Source: Ruminococcus sp. UBA3286
GTDB lineage: Bacteria > Bacillota > Clostridia > Oscillospirales > Ruminococcaceae
Assembly: GCA_002362135.1 (NCBI GenBank)
Contig: DETO01000105.1
Span: 1-7,699, forward strand
DNA: 7,699 nucleotides
Reading direction: 5' to 3'
Numbering within the stretch: position 1 is the first letter of the stretch; every line of letters starts with the position of its first letter. Of this stretch, positions 7,188 to 7,699 are shown piece after piece. The notes below the pieces were generated by a model. That model did not search any database and was not told the DNA's origin. It was given only the letters and a program-made list of their open reading frames with translations. Position numbers and translations under genes: made by a program.

Positions 7188-7220
7188 AAAAAACTCCCGA
7201 CCTGCATAACAGGACGAGAG
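7188..7220 (-). terminator. Regulated terminator of the asnS T-box
   Basis: On the - strand CTCTCGTCCTG (7220-7210) pairs with CAGGTCGGGAG (7204-7194), with one G-U pair and one U-U mismatch, around the loop TTATG. A run of six T (7193-7188) follows. The 5' arm contains CGTCCTG, which is also the 3' strand of the antiterminator, so the two structures exclude each other. Confidence 0.93.
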
Positions 7221-7468
7221 TAAAACCCGTGGTACCACCTGAAATTACCGCTTATGGCACATATCCAATGCAAAAGCGATCACTCTTGTCCGCTGTAACG
7301 GGCGGATCACGTCGCACCTACTAAAAGTAAAAAATCCGCAGATTTTCGGCATTTTTCGGATTGCTGCTCGGAAGTGTTATTCACATCGGCTCTGTTATGC
7401 GGCTTTCACCTGCCCGCACTCTCTGAAAACGAAATCCCATGCTACTTCTCTTCGTCTTAGCATTTATT
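7188..7468 (-). promoter_or_regulatory. T-box riboswitch (Asn specifier) controlling asnS-asnA
   Basis: The leader senses uncharged tRNA-Asn and lets transcription continue into asnS-asnA. All main parts are visible on the - strand. Stem I opens with GCTAAGACGAAGAGAAGT (7461 onward) and closes with ACTTCC...GCAGC (to 7363). Its distal part has the conserved AGAGAG and GGTGAAAGCC (7410-7401). The specifier is AAC at 7378-7376, within GAATAACACTTCC and followed by the usual purine; AAC is an asparagine codon. A stem III-like hairpin lies around 7310-7274. The T-box sequence AGGTGGTACCACGGG is at 7240-7226. The antiterminator pairs CAGG (7241-7238) with CCTG (7213-7210) and ACG (7230-7228) with CGT (7216-7214), leaving the bulge TGGTACC that binds the tRNA acceptor end. 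The terminator follows. The 5' end is inferred from the promoter. Confidence 0.97.
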
Positions 7469-7474
7469 AAAATA

Positions 7475-7503
7475 ACTATATCATATTTTTTTTGATTTGT
7501 CAA
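7475..7503 (-). promoter_or_regulatory. Sigma-A-type promoter of the asnS-asnA operon
   Basis: On the - strand a perfect TTGACA (7503-7498) is followed after exactly 17 bases by TATAGT (7480-7475). TGA immediately before gives an extended -10 (TGATATAGT). Transcription should start near 7468, about seven bases before stem I of the T-box. The close fit suggests a strong constitutive promoter, with control exerted by the leader. Confidence 0.88.
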
Positions 7504-7522
7504 TACTTAATTCCAAATTTTT

Positions 7523-7546
7523 TCTTTATTCAACTCTTTATTCAAC
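7523..7546. repeat. Perfect 12-bp tandem duplication (TCTTTATTCAAC x2)
   Basis: TCTTTATTCAAC occurs at 7523-7534 and again at 7535-7546 with no mismatch. Further ATTCA cores occur at 7565, 7584 and 7594, so this AT-rich stretch has a loose repeated character. It lies between the terminator at 7548-7581 and the asnS promoter. It may be replication slippage or a binding site. Confidence 0.8.
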
Positions 7547-7547
7547 A

Positions 7548-7581
7548 AAAAGATCCCGATATACATTCAACGGGATCTTTT
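7548..7581 (-). terminator. Intrinsic terminator upstream of the asnS promoter
   Basis: AAAAGATCCCG (7548-7558) pairs perfectly with CGGGATCTTTT (7571-7581) around a 12-base loop. Both strands end in a T run. Because asnS is transcribed leftward from its own promoter, the likeliest user is a - strand gene lying beyond 7699, insulated here from the asnS operon. Use from the + strand is possible, but no + strand gene ends here. Confidence 0.82.
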
Positions 7582-7699
7582 CTATTCACTTTTATTCAAT
7601 TTTTAAGCGCACTCATACTATCGAATGCAATGCTAAATTACCTGTTGGACTCACCCTTTCAAATCAAAAAATAGTGATCATGCAATATATTTTCATTAT
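7582..7699. other. AT-rich intergenic edge, no convincing gene
   Basis: Stops occur in all - strand frames. Two frames are open from the window edge for a short distance, ending at TGA 7664-7666 and TGA 7659-7661, so either could be the tail of a gene outside the window. They are too short to choose between. No tRNA or known riboswitch pattern was recognised. Confidence 0.5.

Noticed and set aside
7332..7362. Hairpin followed by a T run inside the T-box leader (AATCCG with CGGATT, - strand)
   Set aside because: The stem is short with a very large loop, and it sits where T-box leaders carry the linker or stem II, so it is treated as part of the leader and not a second terminator.
7492..7674. 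60-codon + strand frame at the right edge
   Set aside because: It crosses the asnS -35 region, the tandem repeat and the terminator hairpin; its composition is that of AT-rich intergenic DNA.

Overview
The window looks like chromosomal DNA from a Gram-positive, moderately AT-rich Clostridia-type bacterium (Bacillota). Three things point there: a T-box riboswitch, which is mainly a Bacillota device; strong GGAGG-type ribosome binding sites; and lipoproteins with classic lipoboxes and Thr/Pro-rich stalks. The species cannot be named from the sequence alone. No mobile element, CRISPR array, tRNA or rRNA was seen.

Left block (1-4707, + strand). After a short upstream leader with a hairpin, five genes run head to tail with gaps or overlaps of 17 bases or less: a Thr/Pro-stalked lipoprotein, a class I SAM-dependent methyltransferase, the redox-regulated chaperone Hsp33 (hslO), a second lipoprotein, and the ribosome-associated GTPase HflX. 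The two lipoproteins share a C-terminal domain with an Asp-rich, FG-GAP-like metal-binding loop and look like diverged paralogues. Spacing this tight suggests one transcript. It would join two cytoplasmic stress proteins to two surface lipoproteins and a methyltransferase of unknown substrate. An intrinsic terminator that can work in both directions closes the block.

Right block (4716-7503, - strand). asnS (asparaginyl-tRNA synthetase) and asnA (ammonia-dependent asparagine synthetase) are convergent with the left block. They are read from a strong promoter at 7475-7503 through a T-box leader. The leader has an AAC (Asn) specifier, a recognisable antiterminator bulge and a terminator. Low charging of tRNA-Asn should therefore raise both asparagine synthesis and tRNA charging together.

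Right edge (7504-7699). No convincing gene is present. The stretch holds a perfect 12-bp tandem repeat and an intrinsic terminator, probably for a - strand gene outside the window.

Most of the window is well-understood housekeeping content. The less ordinary parts are the lipoprotein/methyltransferase/Hsp33/lipoprotein/HflX cluster, a CxxC in the second lipoprotein, and details of the T-box: a U opposite the tRNA discriminator base and a downstream copy of the antiterminator strand.
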